Shown: positions 34,091 to 48,197 of the stretch, piece by piece
Position numbering within the stretch: the stretch's first letter is position 1
How the letters are laid out: each line of letters begins with the position of its first letter
Origin: Pipra filicauda
Lineage: Eukaryota > Chordata > Aves > Passeriformes > Pipridae
Reading direction: 5' to 3'
Length of the DNA stretch: 64,000 nucleotides
Assembly: GCF_003945595.2 (NCBI RefSeq)
Contig: NW_024103452.1
Coordinates: 4,863,260 to 4,927,259 of the forward strand
Notes under the pieces: generated by a model
What the model was told of the DNA's origin: nothing
What the model saw: only the letters and a program-made list of their open reading frames with translations
Database searches by the model: none
Position numbers and translations under genes: made by a program

Positions 34091-34180
34091 ACCCACTAGT
34101 CAGAGCACAAGCCTGTGAGTCAGAACATTTAGCTGAGTCACCTGCTTTGCCCCAGAATTTCTTCATGAGGCCACATCTGC
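34091..34180 (+). mobile_element. MIR-like tRNA-derived SINE relic
   Basis: The phrase 'cccactagtcagagcacaag' followed by 'cctgtgagtcagaac' resembles the A-box end of MIR-type SINEs of amniotes (CTAGTGGTTAGAGCACAGGACTGGGAGTCAGGA). The following 'gagtcacctgctttgcccca' and 'gaatttcttcatg' fit the downstream GTCACTTAACCTCTCTGTGCCTCAGTTTCCTCATC segment. The B-box region between them is largely deleted. The match is from memory and diverged. Confidence 0.45.
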
Positions 34181-35348
34181 ATGTAAACAGAATAGTAGAG
34201 TGTATGAATGGCCTGCGTGTGGCAGCCCTGAAATATGGTAATAATGTCAGGCTGACACTTGACTCTGCATGACGTAGGGCTGACACAATTACGTGTTCAG
34301 AACTGAGATTTTCTCTCCACATAAGCATGATGAGGCTTCACATGGACCCACCACCTTCTCTGATGATCTCAGATATAGCTAGACCAGTGGTTCAGTGTAA
34401 CATCTCCACAGCACCACCCCAGAAACCACCACAGAAGGCTGTGGTCAGGTAAATCTATTATAGGAGAATTCAGGGGTGTGTTCGGGAAGGCCAGCTGAAG
34501 AGATATACTGTGCAAAAAACCCCAAACATACCATTCAGTCATGGAGAAAGGACAAAAAGATTTCCAGTATTGTAAAGAGAGCAAGTTTACAGCTCATTTG
34601 GCGATATTACAACCGGATTTCAATCAGATATTAATGTGTGCAAATCCACCTGGGTTCAAAGAAAGATTAAATTCCCTTCTTATCAGACTTCACTTTCAGG
34701 CTCAGGGGGGAAGGGAAGGTTTCTACAGAGAACTTCAAAAAGGTAAAAAAAAATAGCACATTTCTCAAAATTGTTTATCTTACTATATTTGAAAGTGTTT
34801 TCTATTCTTTGCTTTTAAATATAATTCACTTATTTTCTCTGTTATTGTCTCCTTAGATTTCCTGCTGCTTCCTTTCTATTTGTGTGTAGATCCCACCAGT
34901 TTAACGTCTTTGAACTGAGTGTACAGAGCTTGAAAGATAATTTCTGGACTGTATACTAAAATAGAGGCATAGATCAGGGTATATTTAGAAGAGAGGAGAG
35001 GTCTGATATGAGATTCTAAACAGAGGTCAAAAAGGCTATCACAGGTTAACCACAAAGATTTAGATTAAGGCTATCAAATGAAGGCATATCCTTCCTCGGC
35101 TGACCCTAGAGTAGTGTGAAAGGAATTAAAAGTATTTAAAAAAAGATCTCTTTAGAAGAGTCTGATAATTTTTACATAACTTTAAACTTTACCACATAAA
35201 AAAAATTGGCTCTTTTGTAGAAAGTCTGTTACAATTATTCTTTGCTATTTAAAAAATCATTAAAAACCAAACATATATTAATGGCACAAAGAATAAGAAC
35301 ATAAAAAGAAATCCATTATCTACTCACTGGTAAGATAATGTACTATAT

Positions 35349-35391
35349 GAATATATGAATAAAGAATATGAATGAATATATGAATAAAGAC
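35349..35391. repeat. Two-copy tandem repeat, period 25 bp
   Basis: The 17-mer gaatatatgaataaaga occurs at 35349 and again at 35374, separated by a related 8-bp filler. Recent short duplication in AT-rich DNA. Confidence 0.8.
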
Positions 35392-38300
35392 TTCATAAAT
35401 TTAAAAATTATTGGAATAAAAAATAAAAGTAAAATTGCATATAACTACTTCTAATATTTTGTTTTTTAATATTAAACCACTAAGGATAAATATATTTGAG
35501 GTCTAGGCAAAGATATGTTTCAGGGTAGGGTAAATGTGTACAGTGATATATGTGATCCTTCTGTGATAAAACTGTTCAACATTGTACCTTCTCATGCCCC
35601 GTTGTTTCCAATTATTTTCTGTGGTAACTACATGACATGCTTTACTGGGTCATCAATTCTTGCTTTGTGACTGCAAGGATTGCAGGGAGTTGAGGAGCAG
35701 TCACAACCCAGTGCTGCCTGACAACCTTTCTCTCCTGCCCACTACATCAAGTGACAAGGGCATGCCCCTATTGTGGGACAATCAAAGATAAGATAAGCAC
35801 ATACACTTTGGCACTGCCTAGCAGCACAACTTCTCGTCGCCTTTCCATACACAGCGTACAAGGTCAGGCAGCTCAAGAGCCCTGAAACAGGAGGAATTTG
35901 CAAGTTCTCAGCGCTGTAGTGGGGGAAGAAGAGCTGGGTATTAATGTGAGAGCCCAAATGCAGTTTTTGCTTGGATACAGTTACTGTCTCTGTACTAGCA
36001 CTGCAACCTCTGCACGAGGCTTGGTTGACTTCAATACTACTCAGTGCTGGTTTGCATCCTACTGTATTCTTCTATCTTCTCTTCAAATTTGATATTAATC
36101 TAAAAAGTTAATGTGTTCAGATCACAATATCCTGAGGTTTTTGTACTTTCTGCATTATCTCCAAGGCAGGACCTCTTCAGACAATTTAAATCTCCTCCAG
36201 ACACTACACTGATACTTGTTGGAACCTTGCACCAAACTGTTTCATGGATTTACCCTGTCAATTGTACCTCTACAGCCTGCACTGAAGGAAACTGATATGT
36301 GTTACCTATTCCATGTATGATAAGTTTCCTACTTTGTTCACTCTGTGAGTCATTCCTTGGACCCCGCCTTTCAGCACTGAGTGCTACCACTCCACATCCT
36401 CTATCCTGGGAATTAACCTGGGGTGGAGTATCAGGACTTATTCTCTCCACAGTCCTTGATTTCCTATAACATAACAGCCCTCATTGATACACTTCAAATT
36501 CTCACAATTTTTTTCTTCCCTCCCAGCTTATTCCCATGATATTTGTAAAAAATCATAAGAATCAGAAAAAAAATAAAATTCTTAAGGATGGTGAGTATTA
36601 AAGCCAAGTTAAAAGACTACAAGCTAAAACTGATCTAAGAACAAGGACCCTGCAAAATAAATTGCTCCACCTAGTTTGTATCTTTGTTTCAGCAACCCAC
36701 AATAAACTTGTTTGTTTAACTGCCATGAAAAGTTAAAGCCCTTTGCCTTCTTCCCCCCATTTGGTGTAGGAGTTTCTAAAGCTTTTGGAAGGCGTAAAAA
36801 GTAAATATCATTGTAAAATACATGACAGTGGAGCAGCGCACTGAAAATGCTGTCTCAAGTGTGTAATTCTAAATGATGGATTATAGGTATATCCATGAAA
36901 ACTGCAATGTTACAGAAGTTCCAGTTTAGATACATCACTTTTTTCTGACCCAAGGAATAATATTCTTTTTTGTTAGACAGTGGTGGGCAGCAGAATATGT
37001 CAGTGCACTACATCATGAAATAAATGTTTAAATGTGAGGTCAACAGAGAGAAAAGAGGCTACAGTGTGAGGTGTAAACTGGGAAGAAATAGGGCTGTCCA
37101 GCTGCCTCAACAGTCTCATGAACCACCAATATTTGACCAGCTTCACATGCTACTCAAGGACTAGAACACAGGCAGAGAAGTGTCAGGCAGAGGTGGACTG
37201 AACAGCTCTCATGTACAATGGTGGGACAAGCTTCTACTTATGGTACTGATCTGGAACATAGGCTTATGCCCCCTGGGAACCACAAATAGACCAAAATTGT
37301 TTCCACAAAAGCAAAGACCATGCAAATGGGATGGATCTGTTGCCATTCTAGACTGGAACTGATGTCGTTATCTGACAAAATAGCCTACAATACCTGAATT
37401 CTTCTCTGTCTGCCTCTGCTTGTCATGGCATATATCTCTGAAGATGAAAGAACTATAGGACTGTTCTGAATGGTGAAGCTGAGAAGAAAGTTTGAGAGTT
37501 TCAGAAAATTATAAGAACTTCACTAGCAAAGGGTAGACAACTGTCTTGGACAAGTGATATTAGTGGATTATAAGCAGACTTAGAGGTAACTGCTCTGTTG
37601 AAGCATTACCCAGCATTACGAGTTTAATACTGGGTGGGACTGATAAAAGTGGAAAGGACTGAGGAGGTGTGGACTAAACTCATCAAGGGCGGAAGAAAGA
37701 CTAGAAGGTCTGGAAAGGAGAGAGGTGTGAACCCATGGTACAAGGAGACGGATTCTTTCCTCCCTGCTGTGTTGTAACAGTCAGAAATGCAAGTGGCTTT
37801 GTCAACCATCTGAATGAAATTCAGGATATATCAATTTGGATTTTAGCTTAGATTAAAAGCTGGAGTTAAAGAAAGCTACTACTGAATCTAAGTTTCTACC
37901 TTTTCTAAGTTTCAGAGGGATTTGATACTTTGAGACTTACCTCAATTCTACAATTCAAAGCATTAGCCCACACTGTATTCTTTCACTATAATTCTTTCTC
38001 TGTATCATCCATCTTTGTCAAAACTGTGTTATAAAATTCAAGCAGTATTTTATGATAATCCACTGACTTAATAAAATTCGTCCTTGAGAATATCCAAAGC
38101 TTTTATTACTCATTTCTGCAGTAGTTATAAGCAAAGCAGAGGTAATGCGGGCCAAAGCTGCCGTAGAAGTTTATCAGTGATGTTAGCAAGGGTATTACCT
38201 GCTTTTCCAATGAAGCTCTATTGACAAATGGGGAGTTCAGCTGTCAGTGACCAGTGGTACCATTTTTCTTTGCCTTTTGTAACTTGCTTGAGCTCAGAGC

Positions 38301-41300
38301 AAGAGGTCACTCATCACTCTCTCTGACCATTTGTGCAAGCAAATAAAAAGCATGATTTTGGAAGTAAATCTTTAGCAACTGTCACATATTTCCCTTCTCC
38401 TGTTGATGTTTGTAGAGAAACATGTATAGAAAGTTTATCTTGTTAAGCTGACCTGACCAGGAATCTGAAACCATCCAACACATGATTAGAGTTAAAAAAA
38501 AATTAGGGATTTTGCAGGCTGTTTTCCTTTTCTTTTATTTTGTTGCTGTTATTTTGTTTTGGTTTGTTTTAAATAGCCTGTAAGAGAGAATCAGACACTA
38601 ACAGGTGAACATAATGAAATAGTTTGTGTGAGGGAGAGGGGGAAGTACCCCTGCATTTGGTTTTACTGTGAGCTCGTTGTCATAATAAAGTTCATTTCTA
38701 ACTGTGGTGAAACTCACTGAGAAAAATCCTTCTTGCTCTGCTCTATGAATGTCACGTATTTGTGTTTCAATAACCCCTAGACTTAATCCCTAACCAACTG
38801 AGACCTCCTGATCATAGCATGTCTACATACATTTGAAAAATTATGGTCCCTGCTTAGAGTTTAATAGTAAAATTAAGTGCTGCAAATGATTGCCACTTAA
38901 TTGACTTCCGTGTAGACTTCCTCATACAGGATTTCTCTTGGTATGTATACTGGAGGAGAATTTGTCCCAGTGGATGTATACAGCAATATAACTTGGATAT
39001 TTAAAAATGTGCTGTGGGATGATGTAATCTGAGATATACCATAAATTAAATAAACAATGCTTAAAATATATTATATTATATAGAAGAGAAACAATTATTT
39101 GAAAAGAGATATCAATGGATTTATTAGGAAAACAGACATGTGGCATTGGACAAAACCTCAGGCATCAGAAAAAGCAAACCTCTGTTACTGCAGAGGCTAT
39201 ATACAAGCCCAATATGTTACGTTATTTAAACTTTTATTAAGCACCATGTTTAAATAAAGAAGTTGTTGCTTTTCCTACCATAACTTGTGCTGAATAAAAA
39301 TTTATCTCTTAGGGGTTTGAAAATATTATTTTCTGGGCTCATTCTAGATTGGACCTACAGCAAAGTTTAGAGAATAATCAGACAGTTTTCTCAGCATTAG
39401 GAGTATGACATCAAAAGATACCGAGTTTTATGTACCATATGTAACAATAAGAAATCACAAGTTGGAATTTGCTTAATGTTTTGATGAGCTTTGCTAAAAA
39501 TCCCCAAAACTTCAGCCTTACACTTTAGAGTTAACTTTAAACACAGACTCCTAAAAGATATGCGGTCTCCGTGGAATTTTCAAAGCCACCTTATGTCATC
39601 TGTAATATAGGATGTCTTGTTTTCCTTTAAGAAAAATTTAAAAAAGTTTGAAGACCTTTTCTCCCTGGAAATCATATTTTCCGTGGATTGAAATGTACCA
39701 TGTTAAATCAAGCTACACATTCAGACTTTTGAATCCAATTAAAATGTTCAAGTTGTTGTTTTTTTTTAAAAAGATGGAATAATAGAAAATTAAAAACAAA
39801 GGAAAGACAAATATGTTGCTAAAAAAAGATAAACAGTTTCTGACTAATACTTGGAAGGATGATCAAACTTGAGAAGAGTCTGCTTGTAGGACAAAGACAG
39901 AAATAGTTTTATGAATGTGAATGGATGTAGTATGTTTTTTTATGGTGTACAGTTGTGTATCCTCCCAAGTGGATTTTCAATTGATAAAGGGGCTGCAATT
40001 TTTTGAATTACAAAAGATATTCAGTTGTGTGCTAAATTATTTTACCCTTTGTATTGATTCTAATCATCTTGAAAATATGACTAGAAATTAGCATAGAATT
40101 CAGAAACCTTTTCCTTGTTTTGCTTCATCTTTCTTTTTCTATATAAATCTTTTCAAATTACATGGTCTTTCACACACAAAATATTTTGGGAAAAATAGGC
40201 CTGTTTGAGTCAGTTTTTGTTGAACAAATATCCTGTTTTTAATTTATATCTCATTTCCATAAATATTATTTCAAAACTAGTGATGTATTTTTGGAAGCAG
40301 CCTAGGTGCTGATTTCTTAGAACAGTCCTGATTCCTCCAAGTGTCCAAAACGAGACAGTTGGCTGCCTTTGAAAAGTCAATCCATCAGTGGATTTAATTG
40401 CATAAACATTTTTGTTCTTGGCTATTGGTACAGTCTCCATTGCCATGTGTGTGCAGTTCTCAGGGCGGCTGCCTGCTGAAATGGCAGACTTGCTACCTAT
40501 GTAAAAATCTATTAGAACACCTTTTTAACTTCTAAGGATTTATGACATTTTCTTTCAGAATCTTAATATTTTCAAACTGGAGACATGTTTTGATCCCTTC
40601 TTGGAACACAGTATATCAAAATTCATTCCGTAAGATGTCAGGAACGACAACAGTCAAACTCTGATAAAGTACCACAAAGGAGTAAAGCAGAAACTGACAA
40701 CACACAACAACCTTTTGCATCCAATTTGCTACTGTAGGAAAAATGAAACTATTGCTCTTTGTTGAACTTTTCTTGTTAGGCAAGAAATATTAAGCTTCTC
40801 AGAGCAAAAGATGTGAATGACCCATCGGCACAGAACAGGACACAGAGAATCAATGTACAGGAAGTGAACAGAAAATCATTAATTTTCAGTGGGGAATTAT
40901 GCTTAAAGTCTTTCCACGTAGATGGAGAAATCTTTGTGATAAGAGGAAGTGATTAGTGGTGATTTTTGTTTACCTTCTCATTTTGTCCTTTTCTGATCAA
41001 AACTAGTGCTGCTCCATCTTATTTTTGGTATAAAAGCCTTTCTATTTCCCTGACTGGGAAATATTTAACTAATTAAAATGAACAATAAACTTCAAAATCA
41101 AAATTCAACAAGGAAAAAACCCTCATAATCCCAAAGAATCTAAAGAAGTATTCATCAATCAGCATGTTTATAAGTAGGAAAAACAAAAATAAAGAACTCA
41201 CTATCCAGTCAGCAAAGTATTAAATCAACAGTCCTTTTAAAGACTCATTAGTGTTTCATCACCAAAGGTTGACTTCTTGCTGTGTTTGAGTTGCTTGAAT

Positions 41301-41540
41301 GTCAATGGTGAGATGAAATGAGTATACCAAGAGGTGAATAGTTCTTTTATACTTATCCAGAGAGTAGAACCAACGAGTTTTAAATCCAGAAAGAACGCAG
41401 ATCTACTTTACAAAGCCTTTTATAACAGACTTTTTGTTCTTCTAATTAACCCCAGGCCCCCCAAGCTGAATAAGATAAATGTGCAAAGAGAAACGGTGCT
41501 TTTGCCAGCTGTTTGTAGCCTTCGTTACTTCAAGTTTCTA

Positions 41541-41580
41541 GGTCTGACTCTGTTCTCAGTCAAATCATTTTTACGCCAAA
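41541..41580. mobile_element. Possible MITE-like relic
   Basis: The segment 'gtctgactctgttctcagtc' followed by 'aaatcatttttacgcc' resembles the arm TCTGATTCTGCTCTCAGTTACACTGGTTTTACACC of the palindromic amniote repeat. Only one arm is visible. Confidence 0.35.
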
Positions 41581-43355
41581 AACAATTCAGAGTGTTCGAG
41601 GGAAGCACTCCCATACTATTTGTGTAAAAAACCTCAACAACCTCTAAAAATCAGGGTCTGTGACTTTTGAAGGAGTTAACAAATATAGGTCAGATGCTGT
41701 GCCACACTAGCACGGGAATAGGAAGCATTTGAAGTTGTATTTGTTCCATTAAATGCCAGGGAAGGGATTTCCTTACATGGAAGAAAGCAAACTCTGTATC
41801 CTTCCTAGTCCAGTATTGCAGCATATCTCCTCTTTAGCAGCAGAAGCTGGAGCACATGAGTATTTACAGCCTTTTTTTAACTTGTCCTTTCTCAGGACTA
41901 GCACAGTACTGCTAGCTATCACCATTTCTTAGGAGGGAGCAATTTGCAGGAGGGCCTTTAAAGAATTTCAAGATAGAGGAGATTTAAAAACTGGCAAAAA
42001 TTCTGGGTTACATTCAACTTCCATCACCCACTCCATCCTTTTCAAGTAGTGCAGGAGAGAATTCCACTGCAGGATTCTCCAAACGATCAGCGTATGTTGA
42101 TCTGTTGATATGAGGTGCTTAGAAACGGTTTTTCAAGATCTACAGCTATGGATGACTTGGAGTGTACATCAGATACAGCTGTTTATACCTTTCCTACAGT
42201 GTATGGCACAGACTAAACATTCCTAGAACAGATTCTGAAGAAGTACAGACTTTTGCCTACAGACTCGAATATCTTCCATAGCATGGAAACCTTCATTCCA
42301 TTTCTTCTTGTTAATGGGATTTCTGACTTAGAAGTTTTGTCTGGTACAGCTGAGAAATGTAGTTTCTTCTTGGATTAAATGATTGAGAAATCATCATAAA
42401 ACTATAAAAATGTAACTAACACATGATTTGCCCTAACTTGTTTAAATAGATATACTTTAACCTATTCATTATACTTTGAGAGTGATTTCCACTAAAATAT
42501 GGTCACCGCAGGTGGAATTATTTCCATACTGATGTTAACTAGAAATAATGTTTTAAAATGTGCTTCTAGGTGGTTGTAATACGAAAACCTTTCTAGCAAA
42601 GCAACTAGAAGCCCTTGTTAGCAGATATGAACATAAAAGCTGCTTGACATTTGTCATGTACAACAACAATATTCATTACAACCAGCAAATTAGACAAATT
42701 AAAACTTATTTTATTGCCCTTCTAACAATCCATAACCCTTTAGACTCTCCAGAAGTTGTAAATACTTCAAAGAAAAGTGGGATTTACAGCATACCATGAC
42801 AGTCATCAAAATGTAGATTACGTGGAATACAAATTATACATACTGTGTAATGTGCCTGACAGCCTGGAAAAAAAGGTTGAATGTAACAAAACATCCTTAC
42901 TGCATGTAGAAATGCTGAATCAGACTTCACCCCCAACCTGGCAGGATAGGTTGAAAATTCTGTTTTAGGAGATTTTGTTAACATTTTCCTTCCTTCCCAA
43001 CTCCCATGCTTAAATGCTTTGCTACTGTGAGACCCGAAGCTGGCAAATGCATGTTGCCTTTAGTGAGGTACTCTTACATTAGAATTGCTTCATAAATTCT
43101 TAAAAATGGAACTAGGAGAAGTTTTTGGTAAGATGTGCTTTCCTCACATGTCAATCTACTTTTCCCGTTTTACAAATGTGTGCATCATTTGCAGTAAGTA
43201 TACAGAGCAGTATTTGTATAAACAAATTAACTTAATACAGTAAAATAGTGCCATAATTTTTCAACATAGGCATGGATTTTGAATTATAAAAGCACACACA
43301 TTCCCAATTTAATTTTTATTTCACTTCATCTTTTTTGCATTAAAACAGTCATTAG

Positions 43356-43388
43356 AACAGATGCATAAATCAACAGATGCATAAATCA
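43356..43388. repeat. Two-copy tandem repeat, period 17 bp
   Basis: The unit acagatgcataaatca is repeated back to back with one intervening base. Short local duplication. Confidence 0.8.
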
Positions 43389-44796
43389 TGCATGAAGAAA
43401 TATGATCTTGTATTTTTTGATCTAAGAAAGACTTTTCCAAAACAATAGGGAAAACCACATTGGCTTTGTAAATAATGGGAATGCCGTATGGGAAATGGAA
43501 AAAAAATAATTTAAAGAAATTTTGTTATGATCTAATTCAAAAGGACCAACCTATTTATGCTTTGCCAACTCAAATATTGCACACCACATGCAATTCAGTT
43601 GGGAGAAATCAATTAATTTCCTAATGTTTATGCTTCATAAGAGTTGCAGAACTTAGCAGTGATTCCATCCTTCTAATCTCTCCATCAGTTCAAACTCCAC
43701 TCCAGTGAACTTTTAACTGCAAAGACAGAAGTTGGATCAGAGGCGATTTTTGAAAAATTCTCCCACCTCAGCATTACTGTTATTCAGTGGAATCAAGTCT
43801 GTCCTTTTTGCAAGAAATTTCTTTGACAGCAGTGACTGTGTTGAACTTTCTCAAAATTCTTGGTCTCTCTGTATATTCAAGCTTCTGGTATGCTGGTGTT
43901 TGGAAAGGTCTTTGTAATGATGAGTAAAAATGTCCTTTTTCTGATTCTTTTGTGGGCAGACAAAGACATCTGTTTTAAGGCTTTATTATGCAGAAATATA
44001 ACAAGAGAACAGTTACATTCAAGTGTATTGTAAACTACATATGAAAATGGCTATTGATTGGATAACTGTTTGTCAGGACACCTCTGAAAATAATTCTTAA
44101 ATATCTAATAGTTGCTTATTTAAACAGTTAACCCAAGATTTAATAATAACTTTCAGGTTATTGAATTTGGAGAAAAATCAAATTTCGTTTGTTTTGTGAA
44201 TTGACCATAGTTTTATTGTAATATTTTATTTAACATAGAATGTTCATAAACTGAAATTGATATATTGAAAAACTTAAGTTACATTTTGGTAGAAATGTAT
44301 ATACATAAGGATAACTATGTGTATGCACATGCTCATGTATATTTTGTTCTGATCATGTATAGATGCAACGATGATAATTTCCTGACAAGCTCTGGAGTCC
44401 CCCATCTTTATTTTTCTAAGAAATAAGGATGTCAACCATTTTATTCTGAAAAGTTTTGACAAAGGTCCCAAATAAACAGAATGTACATTACAAAATCATC
44501 TCATTATTAAGGTAACTCATCAGACTGGCAGCATTTCTTCACCTAGTATATGAAAATGCAAATATACACATTTGTCTATCCAGCAGTATCCCTGGGCTTT
44601 GCTACTTTAATTTCCAACCCCCCCAAAGGACCTGTATACCCAGTTTCCATGTACATTTCTGTGCCTTCGGGCTTAGTTCTTGAAATTAATCAGAATTTGA
44701 CTCTTTGACATAAAAGGAAGACTAATTTAGCTTTATATTTTAATCTCTTCTGATCCTAATATCTGATTAGGCACCATTAAACATTTCTCCAACAAA

Positions 44797-44825
44797 TTTA
44801 GCAGGATACCAAGTATCCTGCTAAA
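44797..44825. repeat. Perfect 13-bp hairpin, 3-nt loop
   Basis: The arms tttagcaggatac (44797-44809) and gtatcctgctaaa (44813-44825) are exact reverse complements around caa. The stem is tight and includes six G/C pairs, unlike most AT-only palindromes here. No flanking precursor-like pairing was obvious beyond the stem, so I do not call it a microRNA. Confidence 0.8.
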
Positions 44826-46861
44826 ACAAAAGAGAGAAGTACTTTTTCTCACATAATGAAAACTTAAATTGTTAAGCTGACATTCAGGGGGTGTTCTGAA
44901 ACTGAAAATTTTAAGCTAGTTAAAGAAAATAATAGTCACAGTTCCGTGGAAGCAAAGATTTTTGAGGGCTGCCAGCCAGAAAGATGAGCTGCACCTGCAG
45001 TCCAGAAGCCAGGGGAGATGCCAAAGGTCAGAGACATTTTATGCTCATACTCCTGGAAGTGTCCTCTGTTGAGTGTAGTCATGGGCTGGACACTGGCACA
45101 GGCTCAACTTTGTGCTGACTTGAAAGACTGCTCTCAAATTTATCATATCTACTGAAGTTAAAGGTAAAAGTACAATGTCTCTGCTCAGTCCCCATGAAGG
45201 ATGAATGCATTAATATCCAAGATGAGAGACAGGTAAAAATAATTTACTCAAATAGTGGGAATAGTTAAATAAACTGTGCAAAGACTGTAATTTGAATTGA
45301 ATCAGGTGTGAGGTAATTCCACCTGCACCCTCCACTGAACACAGACTTGAAAAAATTACATTCTTCCATTTTAAAATGCCTGTGTTTACTGTAGAATCTA
45401 ATGGTTTTGTTCAGCATTTTAATCAACATCTAACCAAATCTAGTAAGAAGCCTGTGTTTTCTTATAAGTCCTGCTAAACGATGTAATATTACTTCCTGTA
45501 GCTATGGAGACCTTTGCTCTCGTTAGTGCTGCTATTCCATTTGACTGTAACCTTGAATAATCTTTAAAGAATGTTTTTAGTCATGGGCCCTTCACCTTCT
45601 GGTGATTTCATCCAGATACAATTTCCACAGGCTTTACTGGGTTAGACAGAATAAAAGAAGGGACCATCTGAATAAAATAAAATGTCACCATTAAATTGGC
45701 TTTTGTAGCTTAAGGTATAATGTAATGATATTTTCCCAACAGCTGCTTTCAGTTGAATTTGAAGTTTTGAAAACCTTTTGCATCTGATTCATGTAATAAA
45801 ATGCAGGTTGTGTTACTTCCTCCTTCTGTGTCATATACAACAAGCAAAACGTTGATACTTTACATGAAACGGGTGGTCATCAGGAATTTTTACTGTATGT
45901 TAACATTATTTGCTGACCTCAACATTTGAGGAATGAGTCATGCAATGAAAACTGTTTAAAAATCAAGGGGTGAATGGATATTATTTTGGAGTTAAACAAT
46001 TCAGTAATTTTTCCTGTTCCTCATAGAATTTTATTATCTGTATCTTATTGTTTGTATTATAATTTCTTTCAATTTTTTACAGCTTAGACTGGAATAAAAT
46101 GAGTGAAATTCTACACATCTTCATATGTTACCTTTTATCCCAAGAGACTTTAAGTAGAAACTAGACAAAGGGATTACTTCATCAAGCACTGAAGTACAAA
46201 AATCCCTGAGGTGAAATGTAGCAACTGCTTGACAGTGTATACACCAACATGCAAGAATTTAGGACAAGGAAGGAAGAATAGGCGTATTCTTAGGAATTTA
46301 GTGAGGAAAAATGAACACCTGAGGCTGAAGTTATATGCCACAGCTCTGTAATGACAACCTTTTGTTGAAGGTTGAAGCTCAGTTCTTAGTGCATTTAAAA
46401 AAGGCACTTTGTCCTTCATCATATGTTCATTACTATTATTGCTACCATAGTAAATATTGTACAAACATTGGGTATTTTCTAAGCAAGGAAGATAAAGAGT
46501 TTAAAGGAGAAAGTAGTCCAGAGGCAGGAATTCAGTTCTTATGCCGGTCTCTTCAGCACCTTCCCCCTCCAGTAATACCAATGTTCTTGATTTTAAAGAA
46601 AGATTTTAACCACTTCACATATCCAGCATCTGGTGCAAAACCTTAATCGCAAGACTTTTTGCCATAAAAATAATGAAAAAATACTATTATGAAGGCTTTA
46701 AGTAGTTGGATAGACAAAGTTGTTTTTAGAGGTATCTGAGAAGCAGGGGAAGAACTGATGAATGATGTGAGAAAGCACAAACCCTGTTAGCAAGATCTCA
46801 TACAAACTACGGGGAAAAACAGGAAATCAGGAAAATATTGTCCAGTAAAGTCAAACTAAAG

Positions 46862-47035
46862 AGAAACAGAAGGAGATTAAGAAAGTGCATGAGGTAGAAT
46901 ACAAGAAGAAAAGGATGTGAAAAGATGCAAAGTATGTCAGATTGGCAGTAGAATAGGAATGTAGATTCCAGAAAAGTGGGAGAGAAAGAGATTAAGAAGG
47001 TGTCTGAGACAGAGTGCAGGAAGGCTGAATTCTGT
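46862..47035 (+). repeat. Purine-rich diverged tandem duplication, period about 115 bp
   Basis: The phrase gagattaagaaagtgcatgag (46873) and its relative gagattaagaaggtgtctgag (46988) are followed by parallel segments ('gtagaatacaagaag' versus 'acagagtgcaggaag'). Both copies are rich in A and G on +. This is an old local duplication of an unrecognised unit. Confidence 0.6.
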
Positions 47036-48197
47036 GAAATGCAATAAGAACAACAAAATCAATTAAAAAAAATCCCAATTGTGTTTTCCTAGGTCACTTT
47101 TGACCCGAACCATTGAAATGACAAGCATAAAGCAGTCTTGTTTTCACAAAGAACGACTTATCTGTTGAGGTGACTTTTCTCTCTCTTTTCCTCTTACCTG
47201 TCTTTCTCTGGAGGACATGACAGGTTGATGCTGGTTCAGGTCCTTCTAAATGAGCTGATGCATTTGCAGCACTGTCAGTTCTTCGCTCCAGAGGGAATGC
47301 CTCTGCATGAGGCAATCTCATTACAGAAATTAGCGTTCACTGTGACTCAGCTATCTTCGTCTTACAAATAGCAGAAACAGACAAAAGTCTCGAAAAGATA
47401 CACTGATATCCCTAAAGGAGCTCTTTGGGGAACTTCTTCATGTATGTGGTTTTAATTAGGCATTAATAGCTGCTGAATGACTGCTTGTGCTACAAAAATG
47501 CAGCAAAGTTTCAGTGAGAGAATGCAAGATCAAGAGAAATAAGAATTGTGAAAGTCATAGACATTTCAACGCTTTTCAGAAATTTTGGGCTTAGATTTCA
47601 AAAATTTTATATAAAGCATTCCCCTGCCCCTCACCTCACAATACCTTTGGTATTTCCTAATTTTTTGTTTCCATTGATATTTTAGGTTCTTCTGTATCTG
47701 ATGACAGAAAGTGAAATACAACCAAATCATCTCATTTGCATTGCAGTCATTAAAAAACCCAACAAAACCAAATCCAAAATTTTGTGTCAAGGACAATGAA
47801 AGCTATAAATTCCTTAGAATCTTGGGAGTTTTACAAGACTTTCACAAAAAAAAAAAATCTGTATCCCATAATGTTCCCAACTAGATATGTTAACATGTCC
47901 ATAAATGTAGTCTAATATCATCCATATTTAAGGAAATATAACTTAAAAAAAGATATTTCTGATTTTGTCATTAAAGTTTTGAAATTGAAGCAATTCATCT
48001 TAGCAAACTATCCCTGAATAATTAAAAATATTCGAAGTGAAGTGAAAGAATTAGCATAAGAATTTACTACAAAAATTTTCACTGCATTTTCAGGAACACA
48101 CGAAGTCACACACATGTCTGCCCAAAGACCAGCCTCTTAAACATTTCTCTCTGAAAAAAAAATTAACCCTCTAATCTAATAGTAACTGTTAAGTAAT

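Larger units (their letters stand above)
34181..48197. other. Unique noncoding DNA, about 14 kb
   Basis: I see no gene. Open frames are under about 105 codons and featureless. Listed items within it are a 25-bp tandem pair, a MITE relic, a 13-bp hairpin and a purine-rich tandem duplication. Segments near 38140-38400, 45470-45800 and 47230-47500 look like evenly composed, non-repetitive DNA of the kind that often proves to be conserved noncoding sequence, but nothing in the sequence alone proves this. Confidence 0.5.
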
